Source: Kitasatospora cheerisanensis KCTC 2395 (GTDB lineage: Bacteria > Actinomycetota > Actinomycetes > Streptomycetales > Streptomycetaceae). Taken from it: a stretch of DNA of 64,000 nt. The position numbers and the translations under genes were made by a program. Positions within the stretch are counted from its first letter, which is position 1. The number at the start of each line of letters is the position of its first letter. Shown piece by piece: positions 8,530 to 18,576 of this stretch. The DNA lies in NCBI RefSeq assembly GCF_000696185.1, contig NZ_KK853997.1:4883602-4947601 (forward strand). The letters are read 5' to 3'. The notes under the pieces were generated by a model. That model saw only the letters and a list, made by a program, of their open reading frames with translations, ran no database searches and was not told the origin of the DNA.

Positions 8530-9251
8530 TCCCGCTCCAGCGGCCCGCCCTCCAGGCGCGGCTGGCCGCCGAACTCGACCGCGCCACCGCCGGGATCCGG
8601 GCGGCCGGCCCCAGCACCGCGTCCGGGCGCGCCGCCTGGCGCAAGGCCGTCCGTCCGAAGGCCCAACTGCGGCTGCTGCTGCGGCAGATGGCACCCGGGC
8701 TGGAGCGCTGCATGTACTGCGGGGACAACCTCGGCACCGACATCGACCACTTCGAACCGATCGCCCAGGCCCCGCTGCGGACCTTCGACTGGCAGAACCA
8801 CCTGCTGGCCTGCGCGCACTGCAACAGCAACCGCAAGCGCGACCGCTTCCCCCGCGACCCGGCCACCGGCGACGGCCTGCTGGTCGACCCGTGCCGCGAG
8901 GACCCGGCCGACCACCTGCGGCTCTACCTGGACTCCGGCGCGTACGACCCGCTGACCGTCCGCGGCGAGGCCACCATCGAGGTGTTCGGCCTCAACGACC
9001 GGCCCGAACTGGTGCGCGGCCGGCGGCTGATGTTCGCGGTGGTCAAGGCGCTGCTGCTGACCTGGCGGGCCGCCGGCCCCGCGGAGGCCGAGGAGTACGC
9101 GGCCGCGCTGCGCGAGATCCACCACGCCGACGTGCTGCGCACCGTCCTCGGACTGCGCCGCAGCCGCCCGCTGGCCCTCGCCGTGCTCGGACCCGAGGTG
9201 CTCGACGCCCTGGACCAACTCCTCGCCACCGACCGGAGGTTCACCGCCTGA
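8526..9251 (+). CDS. HNH endonuclease, PtuB-like
   Basis: The 241-aa protein contains a zinc-braced HNH nuclease core: Cys62-x2-Cys65, the catalytic-type Asp74-His75 in IDHFEP, the segment FDWQNHLLAC, and Cys96-x2-Cys99 followed by NSNRKRDRF. This layout matches the HNH family that includes PtuB of Septu systems and the HNH effectors of some retron systems. The GTG at 8526 overlaps the ATPase stop by four bases, which means tight coupling to it. The role is probably DNA cleavage controlled by the ATPase during phage attack; that is inference from family and pairing. The gene converges with the next one across an 18-bp repeat array. Confidence 0.82.
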   Translation: MIPLQRPALQARLAAELDRATAGIRAAGPSTASGRAAWRKAVRPKAQLRLLLRQMAPGLERCMYCGDNLGTDIDHFEPIAQAPLRTFDWQNHLLACAHCNSNRKRDRFPRDPATGDGLLVDPCREDPADHLRLYLDSGAYDPLTVRGEATIEVFGLNDRPELVRGRRLMFAVVKALLLTWRAAGPAEAEEYAAALREIHHADVLRTVLGLRRSRPLALAVLGPEVLDALDQLLATDRRFTA

Positions 9252-9358
9252 CGGGCACTCTGGACCCAGGCGGACCCTCCGAGTCCGACGGGCGCTCCGG
9301 ATCCGGCGTGCGCGCCGAATCCGACGGCGCACTCGGAAGCCGACGGGCACTCAGAGCC
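9250..9358. repeat. 18-bp tandem repeat array, about six copies
   Basis: Clear units are 9286-9303, 9304-9321, 9322-9340 and 9341-9358, each close to ccgacgggcgctcggaat. Two more degenerate units lie at 9250-9266 and 9267-9285. The array fills the gap between the HNH stop and the convergent phosphatase stop and enters the last codons of the latter. Confidence 0.78.
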
Positions 9359-11069
9359 GCTGCTCGAACCAGACCACCTTGCCGCCGCCCAGCCGGGTCG
9401 CACCCCAGCGGTCCGCGCACCGGGCGACTATCTGCAGGCCGCGCCCGCGCTCCTCGTCCGGTCCGGCCCGGCGCGTGCGCGGCAGCGCCGGCGAGTCGTC
9501 GCCGACCTCGCAGCGCAGCAGCGAGGTGCGCACCAGACGGAGCGTCACCGGCCGGGTGGCGTGCCGGATCGCGTTGGTGACCAGCTCGCTGACCATCAGC
9601 TCGCAGTTCTCCCGCAGGTGGTCCAGGCCCCAGGTGTGCAGCGCGTGCCCGGCCAGCCGGCGGGCCCGGCCCGGGGTCTCGTGCCGCGGCTGGAGGTCCC
9701 AGTAGGCGACGTCGTCCGCCGGGATGCCGTCGAACGCGGCTGCCAGCAGCGCGATGTCGTCGGCCCGGTCGCCCGGCGGCAGGATCCGCAGCGCCTCCTG
9801 GCACAGCTGCTCGGGCGTGAGCCGGTGCGCGCCCTCCAGCCGGGCCCGCAGCAGCTCCAGGCCGGTGCCCAGCGGGCGGCGGCGGGTCTCCACCAGTCCG
9901 TCGGTGAACAGCAGCAGCGCCGAACCGGGCGGCGCGGGGAACTCCACCGAGGAGAAGTCCACCCCGCCGACGCCGATCGGCGCGCCCGAGGGCAGGTCCA
10001 GCAGCTCGCTGGAGCCGTCCGGGCCGACCAGCACCGGCGGCACGTGGCCGGCGTTCGCTATCACCACCCGGCCCCCGATCGGGTCGTACACCGCGTACAC
10101 GCAGGTCGCCAAGTGGTGCTCGCGGCCCAGGCGTTGGGCCTGCTCGTCGAGGTGGTACAGCACCTCGTGCGGCGGCAGGTCCAGGCCCGCCAGGGTCTGT
10201 GCGGAGGTGCGCAGCTGGCCCATCACCGCGGCCGAGGTCAGCGAGTGGCCCATCACGTCGCCGGCGATCAGCGCCACCCGGTTGCCCGGCAGCGGGATCG
10301 AGTCGTACCAGTCGCCGCCCACCTGCGCGCCGCGCTCACCCGGCAGGTAGCGGTGCGCCAGCCGCACCCCGTGCGGCTGCGGCAGGTGCGCGGGCAGCAT
10401 CGACCGCTGCAACTCGTCGGCGATCTCCCACTCGCGGGTGTAGCGCAGCGCGGTGTCCACCGCCAGGCCCGCATGGGTCGCCAGGTGCGCGGCCGTCGCG
10501 GTGTCCGCCGGGTCGAAGGAGACCGGCGACCCGTCCGGCCCCGGCCGCCGGATCAGCAGCAGCATGCCCAGCGCCGCCTGCCGCCCGTGCAGCGGCAGCG
10601 CCAGCAGCACCGTCCCCGCGGGCAGCCGGCCCAGCGCCCGGGCGCCGAGCAGTTCCGCGGCCAGGCCGCCGCGCCGCTCGTCCAGCACGGTCGGACCGTG
10701 CGGGGCGCGCCGCTCCAGGGCGCGCTCCAGCACGCTGCCGGGCAGCACCGGACGCAGCCCGCCCCGGCGGCCCAGCCGGGTGCCGCAGGTGTGGCGCACC
10801 CGCAGGGCCTGCGGCCGACCCAGTTCGCGCTCCACGTCCGGCACCGGGTCGCGCACCAACACCACCAGCGCGTCGGCGAGTTCGGGCACCAGCACGCGGC
10901 CCAGGTTGCGCAGCGTGGCCGTCAGGTCGAGCGCGCTGTTGATCCGCCGGGCCGCACCGTCCAGGTACGCCAGGCGCTCGGCCAGCCGGAGCCGCCCGTC
11001 CGGCGGCGGATGCCGCTGGACGGGGACGGCGGGCTGCTGCCCCGCCAGAGGCTCCAGGTGGTCGCGCAC
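9351..11069 (-). CDS. GAF-PP2C (SpoIIE-type)-HATPase signalling phosphatase
   Basis: The 572-aa protein has an N-terminal GAF-like sensor region (about residues 30-215), a SpoIIE-type PP2C phosphatase (about 230-430) and a C-terminal RsbW-like histidine-kinase-type ATPase (about 440-572). PP2C motifs include VGGDWYDSIPLPG, IAGDVMGHS, ATCVYAVYDP, ANAGHVPPV and LLFTDGLVE. The ATPase N-box is ELMVSELVTNAIRHA and the G box is RGLQIV. Such proteins act on anti-anti-sigma factors in partner-switching pathways of streptomycetes. The GTG start at 11069 lies 54 bases downstream of the methyltransferase stop, so the two may be co-transcribed. The actual partner is not visible here. Confidence 0.9.
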   Translation of the reverse strand: MRDHLEPLAGQQPAVPVQRHPPPDGRLRLAERLAYLDGAARRINSALDLTATLRNLGRVLVPELADALVVLVRDPVPDVERELGRPQALRVRHTCGTRLGRRGGLRPVLPGSVLERALERRAPHGPTVLDERRGGLAAELLGARALGRLPAGTVLLALPLHGRQAALGMLLLIRRPGPDGSPVSFDPADTATAAHLATHAGLAVDTALRYTREWEIADELQRSMLPAHLPQPHGVRLAHRYLPGERGAQVGGDWYDSIPLPGNRVALIAGDVMGHSLTSAAVMGQLRTSAQTLAGLDLPPHEVLYHLDEQAQRLGREHHLATCVYAVYDPIGGRVVIANAGHVPPVLVGPDGSSELLDLPSGAPIGVGGVDFSSVEFPAPPGSALLLFTDGLVETRRRPLGTGLELLRARLEGAHRLTPEQLCQEALRILPPGDRADDIALLAAAFDGIPADDVAYWDLQPRHETPGRARRLAGHALHTWGLDHLRENCELMVSELVTNAIRHATRPVTLRLVRTSLLRCEVGDDSPALPRTRRAGPDEERGRGLQIVARCADRWGATRLGGGKVVWFEQRL

Positions 11070-11123
11070 GGGCTGCCCGATTCTGTGCAGATGTGGAAGT
11101 CGGAGACGGAGACTGACGCCCGG

Positions 11124-11861
11124 TCAGTCGGTGCGCCGACAGCGCAGGTACAGCTGGGTCTCCGGCGGCAGCGCCGAACCCGCCGGGGCGTACGTGTGGC
11201 TGTCCACCGCCTCCACCGCGAACCCGGAGCGCTCCACCAGCCCGACCAGCTCCTCGCGCGGATACCCGCTGACCCGGATCTCCCGGTCCAGGAACGGCAG
11301 CGGGGTGTCGTCCAGCTCCGCCTCGACCATGCCCAGCGCCAGCAGGCCGCCCGGACGCAGCAGTTCGCGGATCCGACCGAGCGCCACGGCGATCTCCGGA
11401 CGCGGCAGCATCAGCAGCGAGAAGAACGCCGCCGCGCCGTCCAGCGCGCCCGCCCCGGCCGGGCCCAACTCCGGTACGCCCCAGTGCTTCTCGGCGCCGA
11501 CGGTGGCGAGGTCGACCACGTCCAGCCGGTGGAACTCGGCCTCCGGCACCGCCGCGCGGGCCTGCGCGAGCATGCCCTCCGACAGGTCCACGCCGATCAC
11601 CCGCAGCCCGCCGTCCACCAGCTGACGCGCCGTCGGCTCGCCGGCCCCGCAGCCCACGTCCAGCACCCGGGCGCCGGCCGGCAACTGCTCCACCAGCCAA
11701 CCCGCGCAGGCCAGCTGCCCCGACCTGGCCGGAAACACCTCCTGGTAGCGGGCGCCCATCGCGTCGAACGCGGCAGCCTGGTCCGCCCGTTCGGCCCGGC
11801 GGCCCTCCCCCGCGGACGCCCCGGCGGCGTCGGCGGGGACAACAATCTGTTCGTCCGTCAC
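11124..11861 (-). CDS. Class I SAM-dependent methyltransferase
   Basis: The 245-aa product has the Rossmann-type SAM motif VLDVGCGAGEPTARQL, followed by VIGVDLSEGML (motif II) and the post-motif LLRPGGLLALGMVE. It is a small-molecule type methyltransferase of unknown substrate. I choose the GTG at 11861, preceded by GGGAGAGG. Longer in-frame extensions upstream are Arg/Gly-rich and not family-like. The gene precedes the PP2C phosphatase on the same strand with a 54-base gap. Confidence 0.85.
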   Translation of the reverse strand: MTDEQIVVPADAAGASAGEGRRAERADQAAAFDAMGARYQEVFPARSGQLACAGWLVEQLPAGARVLDVGCGAGEPTARQLVDGGLRVIGVDLSEGMLAQARAAVPEAEFHRLDVVDLATVGAEKHWGVPELGPAGAGALDGAAAFFSLLMLPRPEIAVALGRIRELLRPGGLLALGMVEAELDDTPLPFLDREIRVSGYPREELVGLVERSGFAVEAVDSHTYAPAGSALPPETQLYLRCRRTD

Positions 11862-12288
11862 GATGATCTGGGCACCTCTCCCGCGCGCGTCCTGCCACAC
11901 CCGTAGTGGTCCGCACACCACTCCCGACCCTGGCCTACGAGAATAAACGCGATCACCGCACCGTGGAGTCCGTTTCCGGCCAACTCGTTCCCCGTTGGGG
12001 GAATATCGCCCGCCAGGGGAAGCACACCGGTGCCCGCCGAGGCGCACGCCACCACCCCACGCGCCGCACAACGCGCCCGCACCACGCCCCTGACCAGGCA
12101 CGACACCCGATCAACGCGGCCGGCGCAGACGTTTATCGAACGTCAATTGCCGCCTGGCAGAGTCTTCCTCAGCGCCGGGGAAGCGTCAAAGCGTTCCCGC
12201 AGCCGGGGGGCTGCGGGGACGCCGACGCCCCGGGGGGACAGGCCTTCGCCAGGGGGGACCAGGGGGGAACCACGGGGGAAGCGAAGGC
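11862..12288. other. 427-bp intergenic region between the methyltransferase and SARP genes
   Basis: It carries the leader of the methyltransferase gene, a palindromic motif at 12128-12144 that recurs near the right end of the window, and a dense set of G-runs at 12205-12308 that spans the SARP stop codon. I see no gene here. Confidence 0.5.
12128..12144. promoter_or_regulatory. Palindromic motif shared with the 63.47-kb site
   Basis: GACGTT (12128-12133) and AACGTC (12139-12144) form a perfect 6-bp inverted repeat with a 5-base spacer. The 17-mer at 12130-12146 is identical to 63472-63488. Read on the - strand it contains a TTGACG hexamer like a -35 box. It lies about 270 bp before the methyltransferase start. 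Confidence 0.5.
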
Positions 12289-12308
12289 CTACGGCGCAGG
12301 GGGAGGGG
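12205..12308 (+). other. Cluster of G-runs (G-quadruplex candidate) at the SARP gene end
   Basis: Runs of 4-6 G occur at 12205-12210, 12215-12218, 12232-12237, 12252-12257, 12262-12267, 12274-12278, 12299-12303 and 12305-12308. The arms 12240-12249 and 12281-12290 are inverted repeats that would bracket three of the runs in a 31-base loop. The cluster spans the SARP stop codon; the G-rich strand is the template strand of that gene. Confidence 0.6.
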
Positions 12309-15261
12309 AAGGCTCGGTGTGCCGCGAGTCGATGAGGTCCTGCACGGGCTGGGCCTCGGGCACACCGAGCCGCGTGAACACCGTCAGCGCCTCCTGAAGA
12401 CACGCCAACCCGCGCGACGGCTGCCCCAGTTCGAGCAGCGCCTCACCGAGAGCCGCGTTCGCCATCCCTTGGCAGTACGCCGCCTCGATCTCCTGAGCGA
12501 TCGACAACGACTCCTCCGCCGCCTCCGCCGCACCGGCGAACTGCCCGTCCGCGAGCAGACATGCCGCGAGCCGGGCGAGCGAGTAGCCCTCCCAGATCGG
12601 GTGCTGCTGCGTGCGGTACAGCTGGTGCGCCTCGCGGAGATGCACCGCCGCCTCACCGGGCTCACCGGTCGACCGCAGCACCACCCCGAGCTGGTACAGG
12701 GTGTCGGCCAGACACGGCACGTTGCCGGAGGAACGGGCGGCAGTCACCGCAGCGCGTGCGGACTCCACGGCCTCCTCGTGCCGGTCCAGACCGACATACG
12801 CGCGGGCCATGTTGGCGAGCAGCCGCGCCTCACTGATCGGCGCACCCAACTGCCGGCTCATCGCGTGGGCCTGCTGGTAGAACGGCAGTGCCTCGGCCGA
12901 TCGGCCCGCCATCGTCAGGACGATGGCCAGCGCGTTCGCCGTGGCCAGTCGCAGCATGGTGGCCCGGTCCGCCGGCTGGAGCGCGAGGCTCGCCGCCAGG
13001 GCCTCCTCCGCCTCCGCGAGTTCGGCGGCCACCTGGTGCATGTGGCCGAGCGCGTAGTGCACCCGGGCGAGGGCCGCGGCGTGGTTGCGGGCCGCCGGAT
13101 TGGCCGCCGCGGCGTGCAGCACGCTGCGGATGCGCGACGCGAGCGAAGGGTCCTCGACCACGCTGGTCATGCTCTGCAGGATGTCCACGGACGGCTGGAC
13201 GAGGTCCAGCGGCGCACTCGCGGCCGCCTCGACCGCACCCAGCACGACTGCGACTTCGGACCGGAGCCACTCGCGGGCCGTTACGGTGTCGGAGAACGTC
13301 AGCCCCGACGACTGCGCGACGTGCAGCGGCTCCACCGAGATGTCATCGGGTTCGAGCACCTGCTCGGCGTTCCGCATGGTGGCGTGGAGAAGGTCCAACA
13401 GCCGCAGCAGCGCCGCCTCCTGATCGTCCGAATCGGCGGTCTTGGCGTTCTGCAACTGGGCGTAGAGCCGGAGCAGGTCGTGGTAGCGGTACCGGCCGGG
13501 AGTGAAGCACTCCAGCATGTTCGCCTCGACCAGCGCCTCGGCCAGGTCCTCCGCCTCCTGCTCGGGGATGCCGAGCAACGCCGTGACGGCGGCCAGCGGC
13601 AGGTCCGGTGAGTCGACCAGGGCGAGCAGCCGGAATGCCCGGGCTTCCTCGGGCTGGAGCTGGGCGTAACCGAGCCCCAGGGTGGTTTCCACGGCGAGGT
13701 TGCCGAGCTGGAGTTCCTGGAGCCGGTTGCGCTGGTCCGCTAACCGGCGCGCGAGATCGGAAACGCTCCACCGCGGTCGGCTGGCCAGCCGCGCGGCCGC
13801 GATACGGACCGCCAGGGGCAGGAAACCGCAGGACGTCACCACCTGGAGCGCGGCCTCGGGTTCGGCGGCGACCCGCTCGATGCCGACGATCGCGGAGAAC
13901 AGCGCCAGCGCCTCGTCCGGGGTCAGCTCCTCGATGTCCACGAGGTGCGCGCCGGGGATCTCCGCCAGCCGCGAACGGCTGGTCACCATCACGGCGTTGC
14001 CGGAGACGCCCGGAATCAGCGGCCGCAACTGCTGGGCGTCGCGGGCGTTGTCGAGCAGGATCAGCATGCGCTTGTCCGCCAGCAACGACCGGTACAGCGC
14101 CGCACGTTGGTCCAGCGAGTCGGGGGCCTCGGGCGATCCGAGCGCGTGCAGGAAGTCACCGAGGACAACGGCCGGATCGGCCGGGGACGCGCCGGCGCCG
14201 CGCAGGTCCACGTAGAGCTGCCCGTCCGGGAAGTCCGGACGCAGCGAATGCGCCACGTGCACCGCGAGGGTGGTCTTGCCGACACCGCCGATGCCGGCCA
14301 GCGAGGTGACCACCACGGCTTGGCCGGAACCCGCCCTCAGCACGTCCCGCAGCTCGTTGACGACCTTGCTGCGACCGCTGAAGTCCGATACGTCGGCCGG
14401 TAGTTGAGCAGGCGGGACGAAGGCGGACGGCTCCTCCGCAGCGGCCCTGGCCGGTGCGGCGAGTACCGCCATCAGCTCCGGGTCGCCGGCCAGGATCCGC
14501 GCGTGCATCGCGGACAGGCCGGTGCCGGGCTCCACGCCCAGCTCGTCGATCAGCAGCTTCCGGGTGTCGGCGTACACACCCAGCGACTCGGCCTGCCGGC
14601 CGCTCCGGTACAGCGCCAGCATCAGCAGCTCGCGCAGCCGCTCCCGCAGCGGGTGGGCCGTGGACAGCGAGTTGAGCTCGGAGACCACATCGGCGTGCAG
14701 GCCGATCTCGAGCGCCATCGCACAGCGCTCCTCGGCCACCGTCAGCCGGCGCTCGGTCAGCCGGTTGCGCTGGGACTCGGCGTACGGACCCGGAACTCCC
14801 GGAAGCGGACGCCCGCTCCACAGATCGAGCGCCGAGACCAGACCGTCGTGCGCGGAACGGAACGCGCCGTCGGCGCGCGCGTTCGCGGCCTCCGCGACCC
14901 GCTGCTCGAAGACCGTCAGGTCCATGGCTTCGGTCGGGATCCGCAGTGCGTAGCCGTCACTCACCGAGACCAGCACCTCGGCGGGCTTCCGGACCTCGCG
15001 GTTCGGTTCCAGCACCGAGCGCAGCCGGGAGATGTAGGTGCGCAGTGCGGCGACCGCCTGCGGCGGAGTGCGGTCGCCCCAGATGCCGTCGACCAGATCG
15101 TCGGTGGTCACCGGGCGGCCCTCACCGAGCAACAGGGCGACCAGGACCGCCTGTTGCTGAGGCGATCCGAGTGCGAGCGGTGCATCACCGCGCCATGCCT
15201 GGACAGGGCCGAGCACTTGGAAGCGCAACGCCTCTGCGGAGCGCGTGCCCTGAAGCTCCAT
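12289..15261 (-). CDS. AfsR-like SARP family transcriptional regulator
   Basis: The 990-aa protein has the full AfsR architecture and length. It has an OmpR-type winged helix DNA-binding domain (about residues 13-105), a bacterial transcriptional activator domain (about 110-260), and an NB-ARC ATPase (about 300-570) with P-loop GIGGVGKTTLA around Lys329 and LLLDNARDA as Walker B. A C-terminal TPR region (about 690-980) is built from repeated A-x-A-L-x-Y-type helices. Such proteins activate secondary metabolite or development genes. The ATG at 15261 is preceded by AGGGGAGGAC; an upstream extension is not family-like. A small gene lies divergently 208 bp away. It is not clustered with recognisable antibiotic genes. 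Confidence 0.92.
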   Translation of the reverse strand: MELQGTRSAEALRFQVLGPVQAWRGDAPLALGSPQQQAVLVALLLGEGRPVTTDDLVDGIWGDRTPPQAVAALRTYISRLRSVLEPNREVRKPAEVLVSVSDGYALRIPTEAMDLTVFEQRVAEAANARADGAFRSAHDGLVSALDLWSGRPLPGVPGPYAESQRNRLTERRLTVAEERCAMALEIGLHADVVSELNSLSTAHPLRERLRELLMLALYRSGRQAESLGVYADTRKLLIDELGVEPGTGLSAMHARILAGDPELMAVLAAPARAAAEEPSAFVPPAQLPADVSDFSGRSKVVNELRDVLRAGSGQAVVVTSLAGIGGVGKTTLAVHVAHSLRPDFPDGQLYVDLRGAGASPADPAVVLGDFLHALGSPEAPDSLDQRAALYRSLLADKRMLILLDNARDAQQLRPLIPGVSGNAVMVTSRSRLAEIPGAHLVDIEELTPDEALALFSAIVGIERVAAEPEAALQVVTSCGFLPLAVRIAAARLASRPRWSVSDLARRLADQRNRLQELQLGNLAVETTLGLGYAQLQPEEARAFRLLALVDSPDLPLAAVTALLGIPEQEAEDLAEALVEANMLECFTPGRYRYHDLLRLYAQLQNAKTADSDDQEAALLRLLDLLHATMRNAEQVLEPDDISVEPLHVAQSSGLTFSDTVTAREWLRSEVAVVLGAVEAAASAPLDLVQPSVDILQSMTSVVEDPSLASRIRSVLHAAAANPAARNHAAALARVHYALGHMHQVAAELAEAEEALAASLALQPADRATMLRLATANALAIVLTMAGRSAEALPFYQQAHAMSRQLGAPISEARLLANMARAYVGLDRHEEAVESARAAVTAARSSGNVPCLADTLYQLGVVLRSTGEPGEAAVHLREAHQLYRTQQHPIWEGYSLARLAACLLADGQFAGAAEAAEESLSIAQEIEAAYCQGMANAALGEALLELGQPSRGLACLQEALTVFTRLGVPEAQPVQDLIDSRHTEPSPPPAP

Positions 15262-15343
15262 GTCCTCCCCTGTGGCCGATGAACCGTCTGTTTCCCACAC
15301 TGACGCCGGTCGTGTGGGGGCGTCAGCATATGAGGGTGTGAGC

Positions 15344-15378
15344 AAACGTCTACCAAGCGGATGCGCGGTGCGACGTTT
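15344..15378. promoter_or_regulatory. Inverted repeat between the SARP gene and the divergent small gene
   Basis: AAACGTC at 15344-15350 and GACGTTT at 15372-15378 are inverted copies 21 bases apart. The right arm, ACGTTTAT, also matches the start of the shared palindrome at 12128. A TACGAT -10-like hexamer at 15399-15404 could drive the small gene. Autoregulation by the SARP is possible but unproven. Confidence 0.4.
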
Positions 15379-15469
15379 ATGAGACATTTAGCGGCCCCTA
15401 CGATACTGGCCACACGCCCGGGGACAGTCGTCCGGGTGATTCACCCTTAGCTGAAAGGCGGCCCACCCC

Positions 15470-15670
15470 ATGGCCGACGAGACCCTCACGTCCGCACCCG
15501 CGGCCGAGCACACCGCTGCCCCCGCCGACCCGAACTCGATCGAGCACGCTCTCGAGGTGCTGGCCGAGCAGCCGGTCGCGGCTCCGGTCGAGGAGCAGAT
15601 CGAGAAGCCGGTCAAGCCGAAGGACGACGAGACCTTCGAGCCCCTCGGCACCGTCATCAACTGCCCGTGA
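15470..15670 (+). CDS. Small acidic protein, 66 aa, with C-terminal NCP; unknown function
   Basis: I do not recognise a family. The 66-residue product is rich in Ala, Glu and Pro through residue 50, then ends in KPKDDETFEPLGTVINCP. It has one Cys, two residues from the end, no membrane segment and no signal peptide. A GAAAGG sequence lies about 11 bases before the ATG, and a terminator follows the stop, so it looks like a real single-gene unit. It is divergent from the AfsR-like SARP gene. The leader-plus-short-tail shape is reminiscent of RiPP precursors, but no modification enzyme is nearby. Confidence 0.65.
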   Translation: MADETLTSAPAAEHTAAPADPNSIEHALEVLAEQPVAAPVEEQIEKPVKPKDDETFEPLGTVINCP

Positions 15671-15690
15671 ACCACAACCACACTCGCAGA

Positions 15691-15722
15691 ACGAGCCCCG
15701 ACCCTCACCGGCCGGGGCTCGT
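15691..15722. terminator. Bidirectional terminator between small gene and fumarase gene
   Basis: A 9-bp inverted repeat, acgagcccc at 15691-15699 and its complement at 15714-15722, lies between two convergent genes. Confidence 0.75.
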
Positions 15723-15736
15723 CCCGTTTCAGCGGG

Positions 15737-17398
<1,662 letters not shown>

Positions 17399-17584
17399 GG
17401 GGGAGATCCTTCAGTTCTTTCGGCGTCGTCGACGAGGCACCCTCCAGGTTAGGCGCACGGCGCGCGGCCCCGGCGCTCAGGTCGGCCTGCGTGACAGGGG
17501 TCACGTGCGGACCGGGCCGGACCGCCCGCCCGCGCGGCCACGCGCTTTGCGTCGAACCGCCGTTCGGTTCACGGGGCGGCTCGC

Positions 17585-17590
17585 TAGGCT
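17585..17590 (+). promoter_or_regulatory. -10 element of a likely leaderless promoter (DUF1707 gene)
   Basis: TAGGCT ends six bases before the GTG start at 17597, so transcription would begin at or near the start codon. Confidence 0.55.
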
Positions 17591-17596
17591 TGTGAC

Positions 17597-18334
17597 GTGG
17601 ACAACTCTCCCGCGCAGCAGCCGCAGGGCCAGCCGCCCGCCCCGATGCAGAAGAAGGAGCCCGCGACGGCTCCCGCCCCCACCGACCTGGCCGCCGAGCT
17701 CCGGGCCGCCGACGCCGACCGCGAACGCGTCGCCGACCTGCTGCGCGACGCCTACGCGGAGGGCCGCCTCACCGCCGACGAGCACGCCGAACGGATCGAG
17801 GCCGCCTACAACGCCCGCACCTTCGGCGAGTTGGAGCCGCTCACCCGCGACCTGCCGAGCCACCCGGGCGCGATCCGGCACAACCTGACCAAGGCCCCGC
17901 TGGACGCCCCGGCGCCCGCGCCGGCGCCGCAGCCGCAGCTGCCGCCGGCCCGGGCCGAGGCGCCCACCATGCTCGCGGTGTTCGGCGGCGCGGCCCGCAA
18001 GGGCCGTTGGCGGGTCGGCTCGCACCTGAAGGCCGTCGCGGTGTTCGGCGGCATCGAGATCGACCTGACCGACGCGGTGTTCGAGTCGCCGGAGGTCGTC
18101 ATCGAGGTGTACGCGGTGTTCGGCGGCGTCGAGATCCGGGTGCCGGAGAACGTCAGCCTGCAGGGCGGCGGGGCGGGCATCTTCGGCGGCTTCGAGGTTC
18201 GTGAGCAGACCGCCCCGGACCCGTACGCCCCGGTGGTGCGCCTCAAGGGCGCGGCGGTGTTCGGCGGTTGCGAGGCCAAGCCGAAGCGCGGCAAGAAGCT
18301 CAAGGAGTGGGTCCGCAAGCAGCTCGAGGGCTGA
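17597..18334 (+). CDS. DUF1707 protein with LiaF-like C-terminal region
   Basis: The 245-aa protein has a Pro/Gln-rich start, then a DUF1707 domain at about residues 30-85 (RAADADRERVADLLRDAY, then GRLTADEHAERIEAAYNART). A second Pro-rich linker leads to a C-terminal beta-repeat region (about 125-230) with four AVFGG/IFGG repeats, as in LiaF-like cell-envelope stress proteins. No membrane helix is visible, so it is probably cytoplasmic. A role in envelope stress signalling is inference from the LiaF-like part. The GTG start has a TAGGCT hexamer six bases upstream and no ribosome-binding sequence, which suggests a leaderless message. Confidence 0.85.
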   Translation: MDNSPAQQPQGQPPAPMQKKEPATAPAPTDLAAELRAADADRERVADLLRDAYAEGRLTADEHAERIEAAYNARTFGELEPLTRDLPSHPGAIRHNLTKAPLDAPAPAPAPQPQLPPARAEAPTMLAVFGGAARKGRWRVGSHLKAVAVFGGIEIDLTDAVFESPEVVIEVYAVFGGVEIRVPENVSLQGGGAGIFGGFEVREQTAPDPYAPVVRLKGAAVFGGCEAKPKRGKKLKEWVRKQLEG

Positions 18335-18576
18335 CCTGCGGCGATCCGACGGATCGTCAACTCGCCTGGCGGCACTCGTCGTTGTTCCGAGTGCACTGGG
18401 TAGTCGATTGCGTGCGGTGTGCATGAATCCGCGGGCGGCGGGGTAGTTCCAATCGCACATCGTTCCTGTACGGCTGTGACCCCGCGGGTCGGCGACGGTG
18501 CCACGGCGAGGGAGCACGGGGCAGTCGGGCAGGAGGCGACCGATCCCCGAGCCGTTGAGCCTGGTCAGGAGTAACC

